NCBI RefSeq assembly: GCF_000011365.1
Contig: NC_004463.1
Location: 9,038,001-9,102,000, forward strand
Reading direction: 5' to 3'
DNA from: Bradyrhizobium diazoefficiens USDA 110
Lineage (GTDB): Bacteria > Pseudomonadota > Alphaproteobacteria > Rhizobiales > Xanthobacteraceae
Length of the DNA: 64,000 bases
Below, piece by piece: positions 55,833 to 64,000 of this stretch (the first letter of the stretch is position 1; each line of letters starts with the position of its first letter). Made by a program: the position numbers and the translations under genes. The notes beneath the pieces are model-generated. The model was not told the DNA's origin and searched no databases. It saw nothing but the letters and a program-made list of their open reading frames with translations.

Positions 55833-56309
55833 TCACTTACTCCAGTTTTGTTGATGGCGCAGCAGGGTGCGCCGCATCCGCCGTCGCGTCGTGTCGTAGT
55901 CGAGCTCGGACATATCATGGACCTTGCAGATTTCTCTGGCCGTCAGGCCATCGGCCATGCCCGCAATGATCTTCAGCGCCCGGGGATCGGCTTCGAACAG
56001 CCGATAGACGTTGGCCAACTTCTGGGCGGCGGCCAGGATCCGCTCCGGATCGGGCTCCTCATCGGCCTCGTCACCGGGCCAGCTTCTCTGGTCCGGATCA
56101 TCTCGGCTCACAAGCAGCCTTTGCTCGAGCCGCGCACGCCGCCAATGGTCGTTGCAGATACTGCGCATGACACCCGACAGAAACGCAAGAATGGGTACGT
56201 CTGGCGGCCAGGGGCGCGAGCCGTCGAGAACGCGTGCGATCGCCTTGTGGAGGATGTCGTTCCAGCCAACTCCTCCCGGCAGCATGCGTGTTTTTGTTGA
56301 GGCTCGCAC
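55833..56309 (-). CDS. RNA polymerase sigma-70-like factor, possibly 5'-truncated
   Basis: The 158-residue frame has DILHKAIARVLDGSRPWPPD, VPILAFLSGVMRSICNDHWR (region 2-like) and a C-terminal region-4-like helix-turn-helix (GLTAREICKVHDMSELDYDT). The length is short for an ECF factor, and the first 15 residues look non-native, so the N-terminus may be lost. Related genes occur on rhizobial plasmids. Confidence 0.5.
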   Translation of the reverse strand: MRASTKTRMLPGGVGWNDILHKAIARVLDGSRPWPPDVPILAFLSGVMRSICNDHWRRARLEQRLLVSRDDPDQRSWPGDEADEEPDPERILAAAQKLANVYRLFEADPRALKIIAGMADGLTAREICKVHDMSELDYDTTRRRMRRTLLRHQQNWSK

Positions 56310-56451
56310 AATCGTGACGACCTCGAGGCTGCAGTCGTAGGCGGGAAGTCAGCTACCGTAAGAATCGCAATTCCTGAATAATATCAGGGCAAGCCTCACA
56401 AATCCGAGGCTCTCTTTTTGCCGCGGTAATTGCCTATGGTGTTCGGAGACG

Positions 56452-57192
56452 GTGACCCCGATTGCGCTGCGGATCTGGCGCATCGATTTGTGGACGGCAT
56501 CGAGGAAGGCTCGACTGGCGTTCTCCATCAACGATCTGCGACCTGAACCGCGTGCGGCAGGGCCTTTGCCGCAGCTTCGCCATATCCCCCGCCGCGATCG
56601 CGATCGTGGGATGAGGGCGAGCCGGGCTTGGATCCGGCAGCAGGGTGACGATCCGGTGCCTTTCCAGGTTACAGATGATGCTGGCGTATCAGGTCGCGAG
56701 ATCTTGAGTGGCGATCATCCACTGCTCGGCGTGATATCCCCGCTGCTGTTGATCCACAAGATCGACGACGAAGTCCGCGGACTGGCAAAACTGGACGAGA
56801 CCGCACGCCGCCTGATGACGGTTCCTGGTGTCGGCGTGGTGACGGCCTTAAAGATCCGACATACGATTGATGACCCATCCCACCTTCGATCGGCATCAGC
56901 CGTCGGCGCTTATCTGGACCTTACACCGCGGCGCAGTCAGCCCGGCGCAACCATTGGCAAGATCTCTCGATGGGGTGGCCGGCTTCCCCGAACCTACTTG
57001 TTTGAAGCCGCGGCCGTCCTGCTTTATCGAACGAAGAAATGGTCCTCCCTCAACGCCTGGGGCATGAAGCTCGCAAAGCGGATCGGCATGAGGAAGGCAA
57101 AGGTCGCCATTGCGCGGAAGATCGCCATAGTTCTTCACTGCATCTGGGTCAATGGCACATCGTTCGACTGGGGTCAGGCGAAGGAAGCCTGA
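56452..57192 (+). pseudogene. IS110-family transposase, C-terminal fragment
   Basis: The transposase_20 part is intact ([60 protein letters not shown]). The N-terminal DEDD domain is missing and is replaced by a non-homologous frame over the first 80 codons. This is a different IS110 subtype from the copy at 52953. Confidence 0.75.
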
Positions 57193-57605
57193 CCCGGTTT
57201 GTCAGCTCCTGGTACGGTCCGCCGAACTAGCGATGTCCCGCTGGGACGGTGCTTGTGACGACCTCGTTCATTCATTCGGCTGGTGGCGGCTCGACCGTAC
57301 TCCGCTGCAGACGTTGAGGCGTCCGCCCCGGACCTCATCATGAGGTGCTGCGCGACCTCGGAAAGGACCATGATCTCAGCGATGGCATCCGCAGGTCCAG
57401 GGCGCGTGCAATGCTTGGCCGACGATCATGTATCAGCTGCGCTCGCACCATCTCCACAACCCCGGCCAACGGCGCGAGCGCTACCGTCGTGCCGCAGGCG
57501 AATCCAGAAGGATTGCTTGACATTGAACTGCAAATTAAAGGGCCGAATGATAGTATTGCGCTAGGAAGCCGTCGATAGCACTGGGGGCCGGCGCGCCTGC
57601 CAGCC
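57193..57605. other. No supported gene
   Basis: Contains the presumed 3' flank of the IS110 fragment. A plus-strand frame (LLDIELQIKGPNDSIALGSR) ends at 57578 but has no recognisable start or family. Nothing else is seen before the GNAT stop. Confidence 0.3.
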
Positions 57606-58109
57606 TTACTTACCTGGCATAGAGAACTCGTCCCGACCGGTGAGCCGCTTCTCGTAAAAGATCACCGCATATCCGTCCAGTATCCCTTCTCTGCGGCGAA
57701 CATAGCCAGTGCTCTCATAGAGTCTTTGAGCCCCTACCTGGATCGTTGTCGTGTCGAGCACGATCTGCTTGAATTCCAGCGCAACGGCTCGCGATTCCAA
57801 CTCACGAAGAATCCGTCTTCCAAGCCCCCGTCGTTGAAAGGAGGGATGGACCCGCATGCGCTTCAATTCTACGACGTCATTGTCAAGCGGTTTCAAGCCA
57901 CCCATGGCAGCGAAATCGGAACCGATATGCGCAACCATGAAGTCGCCGCCTGACTTGATGTAGACCTCCCCGATATTCCGTAGATCATCGCCCCATGTCC
58001 CTTCCGGACTACATACACCAACATCCTGCGACGCGGTTGTATGCAGATGCCAGACATTATCGGTGTCCGCTGGCGCGAACCGACGAAAGATCACTTCGTC
58101 CTTAGACAT
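57606..58109 (-). CDS. GNAT-family N-acetyltransferase
   Basis: The 167-residue protein MSKDEVIFRRFAPADTDNVW has the acetyl-CoA loop VHPSFQRRGLGRRILREL (R-x-x-G-x-G) and the downstream LYESTGYVRR strand-helix. It is a complete GNAT fold that acetylates an amine. It lies 82 bases after the PrnB-like gene on the same strand and is likely the last gene of the operon. The substrate is unknown: a tailoring or self-protection role is possible. Confidence 0.85.
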   Translation of the reverse strand: MSKDEVIFRRFAPADTDNVWHLHTTASQDVGVCSPEGTWGDDLRNIGEVYIKSGGDFMVAHIGSDFAAMGGLKPLDNDVVELKRMRVHPSFQRRGLGRRILRELESRAVALEFKQIVLDTTTIQVGAQRLYESTGYVRRREGILDGYAVIFYEKRLTGRDEFSMPGK

Positions 58110-58191
58110 CTATGATACTTTATCCTTTGGCATCGGACGCCGGTGCTCCGACACGATCCCGGGTTCTTCCGAGCAGATACTAATCCTCGGC

Positions 58192-59403
58192 CTACGGAGG
58201 CAGTGTCAATAGCCGCTGGCAAAGCACGACCTCAATACTCTCCGACGCCTCAACTCCGACAAGTGGTCGACCTGGCTCAACCGTGTGCTTCAGGGCCGCA
58301 CGACGATGCATCCGGGTAAATCGGTCCAGCGCGCAAACACAGGCCTCGTGTAGTCTCTCGATTTCACGGCCGCCGCGCTCGACCACGGGCGAAATGGTTG
58401 CAGACCTTGGAAAGTCCGCTTTCCCTTCGAGCCAGGCTGGCTTGAGCCATGCATCCCTGTTGTCTGGCGACAGCCAACAGAACACCTTGCCAATGCTCGT
58501 CTGCGGATAGTATTCGGACAGCCGATATAGATCCCAATAAAATTGAGGTTTTTGACGAAATAGCTCTTCGCCGACCAGCAAAACCGAGACCGCGACAACG
58601 CGAGCCGAGAAACGGCCGCTTGGACCAAGCGTATTCCTATAAGGATTTTTTCCGTAGAACGCGCGAAACTGGCTGAACAGTTCTGGCGACATATGGTCCT
58701 CGAAACGCGTCAAAACATCTTGTGCGGACTCAAGCCGCGCCACGCATTGCGTAAGACATCGAGAAGCATCCGCGCCACCTAAGTCTCGCAAGTCGAGCAG
58801 CGCATCCATTGCTGACTGCAATTCGCTCTCGATCAGTTGATGGCCGGCGCAAAAATCACGCTCCTCGACGCCAACTGCGCCAAGGCAATACAGGCGGGGG
58901 TCGCTCTGTACCGGATTCGTAAGGATCATGTCTTCGTAGGAGAGGACACCAACGCTAGGCTGACGCTGGCACGTCAAGCTCGCCAGGCGGCTTAATTCCG
59001 CTCCCACGGTCAATTCGGCGTCAGAAGGATCGAGGCCGGCAAAGGCCGACATCTGATAAGTGCAATTGACGAGATACTGGATGTCTGTTTTGGCTATTTC
59101 GAAATCGCACTGCGGCAGCCTCAACAGCAGCCCGCTGTAGTCTGCCTCACCAATCATTGCGTTGACGCTACGCCCGAACGCCTTTATCGCTCCATTTGGT
59201 CGTTCACTACGTTGGATCTCCGCAACACAATGCGGCAGTTGTTCGACGGTAAAGTTGCTCACTGGTCCAAGCGGACGCTTTCGTTCACTTCGATCAATGC
59301 TATCAGTTAGATGAGAAAAAATGTCCTCCGAACGGTTGGGCGACCGTTCAGGGGCGACTGGCGAACCACTATCGACCGCAGTCGGGCGCACCACCGATGT
59401 CAT
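58192..59403 (-). CDS. PrnB-like protein, putative heme enzyme of the IDO/TDO superfamily
   Basis: The 403-residue protein has landmarks of the PrnB (DUF1864) family: the LTNPVQSDPRLYCLGA block near 161-176, the MSPELFSQFRAFYG block near 238-251 followed by LGPSGRFSARV, and a late helix DRFTRMHRRAA whose His366 sits where PrnB has its heme-ligand His. PrnB converts a halogenated tryptophan in pyrrolnitrin synthesis. The N-terminal 60 residues are extra and Ser/Pro-rich. It overlaps the radical SAM gene by 4 bases. The family call is from recalled motifs and needs a profile search. Confidence 0.55.
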   Translation of the reverse strand: MTSVVRPTAVDSGSPVAPERSPNRSEDIFSHLTDSIDRSERKRPLGPVSNFTVEQLPHCVAEIQRSERPNGAIKAFGRSVNAMIGEADYSGLLLRLPQCDFEIAKTDIQYLVNCTYQMSAFAGLDPSDAELTVGAELSRLASLTCQRQPSVGVLSYEDMILTNPVQSDPRLYCLGAVGVEERDFCAGHQLIESELQSAMDALLDLRDLGGADASRCLTQCVARLESAQDVLTRFEDHMSPELFSQFRAFYGKNPYRNTLGPSGRFSARVVAVSVLLVGEELFRQKPQFYWDLYRLSEYYPQTSIGKVFCWLSPDNRDAWLKPAWLEGKADFPRSATISPVVERGGREIERLHEACVCALDRFTRMHRRAALKHTVEPGRPLVGVEASESIEVVLCQRLLTLPP

Positions 59404-60731
59404 TGAAAGACCTCTTTCATCTGAACACTTGAGCCGTATCTCGCCGCCGGCGAGTAATCATGTTTTTCGATAAGATCCGTTCGTTTGTCTGCTATCCGAC
59501 CGTCATTGTATGCGACCTGCTCAAGCACATTATTCGAGAAGAACAGCAGTGACACTGCACCCGAATTGATAGTGCCGGCATCAGTTAACGAAAGGACGCC
59601 ATCCTTCGAAATGCAGATGAGTCCTGCCTCCTTCAAGGCCCTTAGCTCGCGAGCAAAGTATACTTCAAGGGATACGCCAAATTCCCGTTCGAAGCGGGAG
59701 AGCAACACGCCGCTGCTTCGCAGGGCGAACATTAACGTCCTGCGCATGAGATCATCCTGCGATAGGACGACGCCTTTCCACACCGGTTTCTCGCCCGCTT
59801 CGACCCTGGACAAGTAGCGATCCAAATCCACTTCGTTGTAGAACTGACACTCGCTCATGAAACCAAATCCGCTGACCCCAAACGGGACCAGATTATTATC
59901 GTTCCAGGAATCGTATTTTCGGGCTTGTTGAAAGGAGTGCGGTTGCGACATCTTAGTCCAATAGAAAATCGGTCCATGGCGGTAGCCGAGACTCGTGAGC
60001 ATATGCTCGGCCATAAAATGCATCATGACGCGCTCCTTCGCCCCGGCGAATTGATATCGTCCGCGCGCCAAGTGACGAGCTATGGGGTCGGTCGATTTGA
60101 ACATCAATGGAAATATATTGAACTTTTCAACTTCCATATCGAGGAGGCCGATCAGAGAGCCGTACCAGCTCCGGAGCGTCTGCTGCGGCAATCCGTACAT
60201 CAGGTCGAGCGACAGGTTCTCGACACCCATCCCCTTCAGCAACTTTACGGTTTGCATCACCTCGTCCACACCATGCCCGCGGTTGAGTATCCGCAAAATA
60301 TCTCGATCTAGAGTCTGAACACCCAGCACGAAGCGGTTTACGCCGCCTTTAAGGAGAGTAGATATGCGATCGGCAGCGTCTGCCTGCTTGGCAAGAGACG
60401 GATGTAACTCGAAACTCACCTCCGAATTGGACAAGTCAAAGCGCTTCCCAATCATACCGAACAATGCTTTGAGCTGATTGTTCGTCAAGAATGAGGGAGT
60501 GCCGCCTCCAATGAAGGCTGTCTCAATTGCGCTGCCGGCCAGCGCCGCGTCTGACCAACTCATCTCCTTATCCAGGGCCGCCAAGTAGCGTTCGACTCGT
60601 CGGGGAGGAGGATTGATCTCCTTGCCGAAGTGGCAAAAGGTGCAGTTCTGATGACAGAAGGGGATGTGGAAATAGAGGTCAATCGACGGCGCAATGCGAT
60701 CCAACAATATGTCTGGATTGATCTCCCCCAT
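59400..60731 (-). CDS. HemN-like radical SAM enzyme
   Basis: From ATG 60731 the 443-residue protein has the radical SAM cluster motif C26-x3-C30-x2-C33 within HIPFCHQNCTFCHFGKE, the GGGTPSFL SAM-binding motif, SFELHPS, and the FVLGVQTLDRDILRILNRGH block of HemN-type (class C-like) enzymes. The HemN_C-like winged domain follows (VLLSRFEREFGVSLEVYFAR). It is unlikely to be a true coproporphyrinogen dehydrogenase, given its divergent CHFGKE sequence and its neighbours. It lies 4 bases after a short upstream ORF, which would be its N-terminus with one C fewer. It overlaps the PrnB-like gene. Confidence 0.85.
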   Translation of the reverse strand: MGEINPDILLDRIAPSIDLYFHIPFCHQNCTFCHFGKEINPPPRRVERYLAALDKEMSWSDAALAGSAIETAFIGGGTPSFLTNNQLKALFGMIGKRFDLSNSEVSFELHPSLAKQADAADRISTLLKGGVNRFVLGVQTLDRDILRILNRGHGVDEVMQTVKLLKGMGVENLSLDLMYGLPQQTLRSWYGSLIGLLDMEVEKFNIFPLMFKSTDPIARHLARGRYQFAGAKERVMMHFMAEHMLTSLGYRHGPIFYWTKMSQPHSFQQARKYDSWNDNNLVPFGVSGFGFMSECQFYNEVDLDRYLSRVEAGEKPVWKGVVLSQDDLMRRTLMFALRSSGVLLSRFEREFGVSLEVYFARELRALKEAGLICISKDGVLSLTDAGTINSGAVSLLFFSNNVLEQVAYNDGRIADKRTDLIEKHDYSPAARYGSSVQMKEVFQ

Positions 60732-60735
60732 GGCC

Positions 60736-60876
60736 TTAAGGGGGGGGATATGTGCCGACCAGGTAATCGTTAAACGTGTCGAGGTGCAAATTGCGCGACC
60801 TTAACATGTCAATGTTGATGTCGTACGAGCGGTCGATCGCGAATTCCAGGGCCTCGGAATAGGTCGGCGTACTCAT
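60736..60876 (-). CDS. 46-residue ORF upstream of the radical SAM gene, probable split N-terminus
   Basis: The ATG at 60876 after AAGGAGCACGAAAG gives MSTPTYSEALEFAIDRSYDI, NIDMLRSRNLHLDTFNDYLV, GTYPPP and a TAA. The stop follows a C8 run (minus strand, 60747-60740). With C7 the reading would be YPPLKAMGEINPD, fusing directly into the radical SAM protein (491 residues). The YPPLKAM segment looks like the pre-cluster part of HemN-like proteins. It is either a slippage-controlled leader or N-terminus, an inactivating indel, or less likely an independent peptide such as a RiPP precursor. Confidence 0.6.
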   Translation of the reverse strand: MSTPTYSEALEFAIDRSYDINIDMLRSRNLHLDTFNDYLVGTYPPP

Positions 60877-61624
60877 CTTTCGTGCTCCTTAGGATTTTGC
60901 GTTAAGGCAAAGGTGCGATGGCAGTTCTGTTCGTTCGGCGACGACGTAAGGATGTCGCTGTCGGTGCGAACATTGTGCGCGCGGCGGCGCCGACGGGCGC
61001 GAGCATTCGTCGAGAGAATGATGCGCTCCCCACAGACGTGTTGGAAGCGGAGGTGGTCTCGGCGAATTCGCTCCGAGCCACGAAGCTTTCGCGCGACCTC
61101 CCTTCGCTCCTTTCTCCGCAGCCGCCACTTTCGCAGGGCGCCAAACCTCGTTTGCCTCTTGGGCGATGCCGAGATTGCCCCTGCAGGATCCTCCGCATGC
61201 CGCATGACAGCTCCAGCCAGCCACACTGGTTCGGGCCTGCTCGGGACTAATTGAGCCGAATGGTAGGTCGATCCGATCGTCTTGAGCGTCAGCCAATTTG
61301 GATGACGGCAACGACTCCGGCGTTGCGCCCGGCAAAGTTCGGGCCGCCCCCAACTCCACGTTGTCGCGGCAATTGCACTTATTCTGATCAGTCGAGCAAG
61401 TCTCATCTAAATCCCTGGGCCGACGACGGAGAGACCGCCACGGTCGGGCGGATCGGTCACCGTGTTCCAGCAAGCGACGTGCCATCAAAGATGGGCAACG
61501 CTTGCTTGAAAACAGGCGCAAACACGCGCTCCGGACCGCGAGGAGGTGAGGCTTGCGCTTCGGTGTCCAGTCTCGAACAAAAGAGCTTGAACCAGACACA
61601 CCTGTGCAGCGCCTATCGTGACTG
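60877..61624. other. Upstream region of the radical SAM operon, no clear gene
   Basis: Several overlapping open frames exist on both strands, but none has a good ribosome-binding site or a recognisable motif. The region presumably holds the operon promoter; a sigma-54-like element was sought in the first 60 bases and not found with correct spacing. Confidence 0.35.
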
Positions 61625-61844
61625 ACGGCGACTAGTCTCTCTCAATCCGACGGTCGCCATCTTCAAGGAAGGCAGCGACGACGACGAAGAGGAATTCAGG
61701 CACGTAACTTGCGCGGTTGCGGCCACCGATCCGTTGGCAGCCGGGAAGTTGACCATGAAAGACTGCGGCGCCAAGGCTGCAACCCTAAACTGCCCGATCG
61801 AAGAGGAACAGTTGCAAAGGCTCGGCTTGGGCCCGATGAGCTGA
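61625..61844 (+). pseudogene. 3' fragment of an unknown acidic protein
   Basis: The frame reads SLNPTVAIFKEGSDDDEEEF, RHVTCAVAATDPLAAGKLTM, KDCGAKAATLNCPIEEEQLQ, RLGLGPMS and a TGA. It opens just after an in-frame TGA and lacks a start. The composition is clearly coding (two Cys, acidic), possibly a secreted domain, but I do not recognise it. Confidence 0.35.
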
Positions 61845-62206
61845 TAGCTATACAGGATGACGAGATCGCTCCAATCATCCCCTGACCCGGACGCCACTAA
61901 GCGCTGCACGGCGGCATCGCGGTGGGCCTCGTGGAATCGCCCAGATAGCGATACCTTCACCCGCCTCGCAGACGATTTTCTCGGTCGTCGGGGCCATTGC
62001 CGTCAGCATCACGGCCTTCGTCCGACTCACCGGAATGGCCGCAGGCGGACCAGCCAAACACCGCTTGACGCGCGGCTGATATCGGTAGGACGGTGGGGCC
62101 GCTCCAGGCATCCAGACTGGCACCAAGCCTTCATCATCGAGCCTGCGCTAACCGCGGCTTTAGCGCCGATGGTGCGAGCTCGGAAACAGAGATCATGGAG
62201 GACACC
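61845..62206. other. Fragmentary region, no supported gene
   Basis: A plus-strand frame (PASQTIFSVVGAIAVSITAF, VRLTGMAAGG) resembles a membrane segment but lacks a start. It ends near 62088. The rest shows nothing. Confidence 0.25.
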
Positions 62207-62350
62207 GTGGCGACCATCAGCATCTTCCGGAAGACCGGCAACAACGAGTTGACCGGTCCGATCCGCACGCTCGCCTTCAACGTCAAGGCACGGCCCGTCT
62301 CGCATCGAGAACCCTCGGACAAGGGGGCCGGCCTGCGCTCCTGCCTTTAG
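62207..62350 (+). pseudogene. DUF736 gene, N-terminal fragment
   Basis: The GTG at 62207 follows GGAGGA: VATISIFRKTGNNELTGPIR and TLAFNVKARPVSHREPSDKG. This is the beginning of a DUF736 protein. The frame then degenerates and stops at 62350, overlapping the HU stop on the other strand. It is a different paralogue from the 54405 fragment. Confidence 0.55.
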
Positions 62351-62625
62351 CCGTTCAGCACATCCTTGAGGGCCTTGGCCGGGGCGAACGTCAGCTTCTT
62401 CGCCGCCGCGATCTTGATCGTCGCGCCAGTCGAGGGATTGCGGCCTTCGCGTTCCGGGGTGTGCTTCACCTTGAACTTGCCAAAGCCCGGCACATTGGTT
62501 TCAGCGTCGCTCGCTGCTGCATCGGCGATAGACTTGAAGACACCGTCCACGATGGCCTTGGCTTGCGCCTTTGGCAGATTGTACGCCTTGGCGATCTCGT
62601 CGGCGATTTCAGTGGCGGTGGTCAT
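62347..62625 (-). CDS. HU-family DNA-binding protein
   Basis: The intact 92-residue protein MTTATEIADEIAKAYNLPKA has GFGKFKVKHTPEREGRNPST, the HU beta-arm with the conserved GRNP motif, and KKLTFAPAKALKDVLNG at the end. It bends and compacts DNA and may serve the mobile element or the host. It lies between a DUF736 fragment and a group II intron fragment. Confidence 0.92.
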   Translation of the reverse strand: MTTATEIADEIAKAYNLPKAQAKAIVDGVFKSIADAAASDAETNVPGFGKFKVKHTPEREGRNPSTGATIKIAAAKKLTFAPAKALKDVLNG

Positions 62626-63206
62626 GGTGTGACGTTCCTCGGGGATGTCGGTTGCAATTGGCTGTCCACCACGATGCTGTGGCCGGCCGCAATGTACGCC
62701 TGCGCCCGTTCCACCGCCCGATGTGCCGAGCGCCCCGGCCGAAAGCCGAAGCTCGTCTCGGCGAACGTCCTATCCCAATCCGCCTGCAGCACCTGCATCA
62801 CCGCCTGCTGGATCAAGCGGTCGAGCACCGTCGGAATGCCGAGCGGCCGCAGGCCGCCCGACGCCTTCGGTATCTCCACCCGCCGCACCGGCTGTGGCTT
62901 GTAGGTGCCGTCAAGCAACTGGGCTCGGATCGCAGGCCAGTGCTCCTTCAGGTGGGCTGACAGCTCGCCGACGGTCATCCCGTCGACGCCCGCCGCGCCC
63001 TTGTTGCGCTTTACTTGCGCCAACGCTGCCTTCAGATTCTCACTCTCGACAACGTCTTCCATCGACGGTCCTGCGACCGCCGGGCGTTCGAGACAGACTT
63101 CCGCCGCACGCGCTTCAGGCTCTCGGGCGCCGGCGCTTCGGGCTTCACCCTCCGCTCCGGGGCTCAAGTTCAGCTCGACCTGATTCTTCTGCCGCATGGC
63201 TCGCAC
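62622..63206 (-). pseudogene. Group II intron reverse transcriptase/maturase, 3'-truncated
   Basis: The first 195 residues match LtrA-type proteins: LKAALAQVKRNKGAAGVDGM, SGGLRPLGIPTVLDRLIQQA and SFGFRPGRSAHRAVERAQAY (RT blocks 0-2). The frame ends at GHSIVVD, before the YADD catalytic block, and runs into the HU gene upstream region. Only the start of the intron ORF survives. Confidence 0.9.
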
Positions 63207-63600
63207 GAGATCGCCGCTCTACTGACCACTTCCACCGTTCAGGCCTTCAGCGGCGCGCTGCCGCCTACTACGCCCTCGGCTGACTTCTGCGCTGCGGTCA
63301 GGCCGTCTTGCGACGGTCTCAGTCTCGTTGCCGAGACACAGCGCAGACCTCCCGAGGTAAGACCGACCGCCTTCACCGCACGCCCGCCGAATTTACCACC
63401 CCGACCTTTGATGACCTTGGACTTCGCGATCAATTGCTCGCTCGTCCGGCCGGGTAGGCCTCGTTATCCGGTGTTTGTCCATCGGGCCGCGGCTTTGCTC
63501 CACGCTTTCTTCAGACCCCACCTCACGATGACGCCCTTGCGCTTCGCTAATCCTTCGCCGCCATCAGGCTGGATATCTAAGCCCCCCAGCCGATAAAGGC
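63207..63600 (-). ncRNA. Group II intron 5' RNA region, probable
   Basis: Upstream of the maturase, the minus strand contains GAAGTCAGCCGAGGGCGTAG near 63275, a sequence type commonly found before domain-IV ORFs of bacterial group II introns. The 5' intron boundary (GUGYG) could not be located with confidence. The 3' half of the intron, including domains V and VI, is missing. Confidence 0.4.
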
Positions 63601-63642
63601 GCCGAGTCGCATCCGCGCGGCTCTTGAGCCGACGAGGAAATC

Positions 63643-63909
63643 ATGGCACCAAAGGCTAAGCCTTTAAGGCATTTGCGCGCGCGGGACATTGCTGAAGCGG
63701 TCCATTTCGCGACGCGAGTATCCTATAAAAGGTGGCCGACGGGCGTGTGGTTTGAGCTAAGAGATCGGATGGTCAGAACAGCCGACGGGCAATTCTATCT
63801 TATCGAAGATCACCCCATTAAGCTTGACGGCCATGAAGTCGCACGGCCTTACAGTCTAGCGAGCGTCTTTGCGTGGCTGCATGATTGCCCACAACAGATT
63901 GAGCTTTGA
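63643..63909 (+). CDS. Hypothetical protein, 88 aa
   Basis: The ATG at 63643 follows ACGAGGAAATC. The product reads MAPKAKPLRHLRARDIAEAV, HFATRVSYKRWPTGVWFELR, DRMVRTADGQFYLIEDHPIK and ends with an SLASVFAWLHDCPQQIEL helix. It is intact with good coding character and is followed by a terminator. No family is recognised. Confidence 0.55.
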   Translation: MAPKAKPLRHLRARDIAEAVHFATRVSYKRWPTGVWFELRDRMVRTADGQFYLIEDHPIKLDGHEVARPYSLASVFAWLHDCPQQIEL

Positions 63910-63910
63910 A

Positions 63911-63933
63911 CGGCCCAAGCGGGCCGCTTTTCG
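63911..63933 (+). terminator. Intrinsic terminator after the 63643 gene
   Basis: The stem CGGCCC (63911-63916), loop AAGC and stem GGGCCG (63921-63926) are followed by CTTTTCG. It begins two bases after the stop codon. Confidence 0.7.
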
Positions 63934-64000
63934 TTTGTAAATTTTCCGCGCGGATCTTTGTCAGCTTTTGGAAAGCTAGCCCGAATACTCAGCCATTGAG

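Noticed and set aside
60736..60876. RiPP precursor peptide for the radical SAM enzyme
   Set aside because: Possible but less likely than a split N-terminus, because one base change fuses it in frame with a HemN-like pre-cluster sequence. Kept only as an alternative.
60877..60940. Possible sigma-54/NifA-type promoter before the radical SAM operon
   Set aside because: A GCAC...TTGC pair is visible but the spacing is too short for a -24/-12 promoter.
1..64000. tRNA or rRNA genes and att sites
   Set aside because: No cloverleaf-like or rRNA sequence was recognised by eye; a covariance-model scan would be needed to exclude them.

Overview
The window looks like an accessory island of a Bradyrhizobium-type alphaproteobacterium (Rhizobiales). 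The evidence is a GC-rich base composition, many GTG starts, a dense set of small conserved proteins that resemble Bradyrhizobium families from memory, an IncP/Ti-like trb conjugation operon, and IS3, IS66, IS110, IS481, IS630 and IS701 elements. No tRNA or rRNA gene was seen. Assignments rest on recalled family signatures, because no database search could be run.

Layout. (1) 0-4.4 kb: small conserved or hypothetical genes, a cold-shock gene and two copies of a 74-78 bp palindromic repeat. (2) 4.4-12.4 kb, mostly minus strand: a decayed prophage or P4-like satellite with tail-fibre, small terminase, HK97 prohead protease, P4-type primase-helicase and prim-pol genes. Several are broken by single-base frameshifts, and an IS3 element cuts the first gene. 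(3) 14-20.4 kb: AlpA-like and integrase remnants, a run of very small genes (zinc-ribbon and tiny membrane proteins, several frameshifted) and a terminase fragment. (4) 20.5-29.7 kb: an IS701 copy with a clean target duplication, a LuxR-type regulator, phosphomannomutase/phosphoglucomutase, a LysR regulator, a broken MFS transporter, a ribbon-helix-helix protein and an alpha/beta hydrolase. (5) 29.9-39.6 kb, minus strand: an apparently intact, tightly overlapping trbB-C-D-E-J-K-L-F-G-I operon plus a DUF2274 gene. (6) 39.7-43.6 kb: IS66 with a nested IS481, then IS630 and IS3 debris. (7) 43.6-55.5 kb: an ABC transporter and a ParB-like gene, both N-terminally truncated and joined head to head, then typical ICE maintenance genes (strawberry-notch helicase with methyltransferase domain, toprim, DUF2493) broken up by IS110 and truncations. 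(8) 55.5-57.6 kb: a sigma-factor-like gene and IS110 debris. (9) 57.6-60.9 kb, minus strand: a compact operon of a HemN-like radical SAM enzyme, a PrnB-like putative heme enzyme and a GNAT acetyltransferase. (10) 61-64 kb: fragments, an HU gene, a truncated group II intron and one intact small gene.

The most interesting candidate is the 57.6-60.9 kb operon, a possible small-molecule pathway. A stop codon just after a C8 tract separates a 46-codon leader ORF from the radical SAM gene; with seven C residues the two would fuse in frame. The trb operon stands out as intact amid otherwise eroded mobile DNA, although traG, a relaxase and an intact ParB gene are not seen. This suggests an ICE-derived transfer module that can no longer move on its own.
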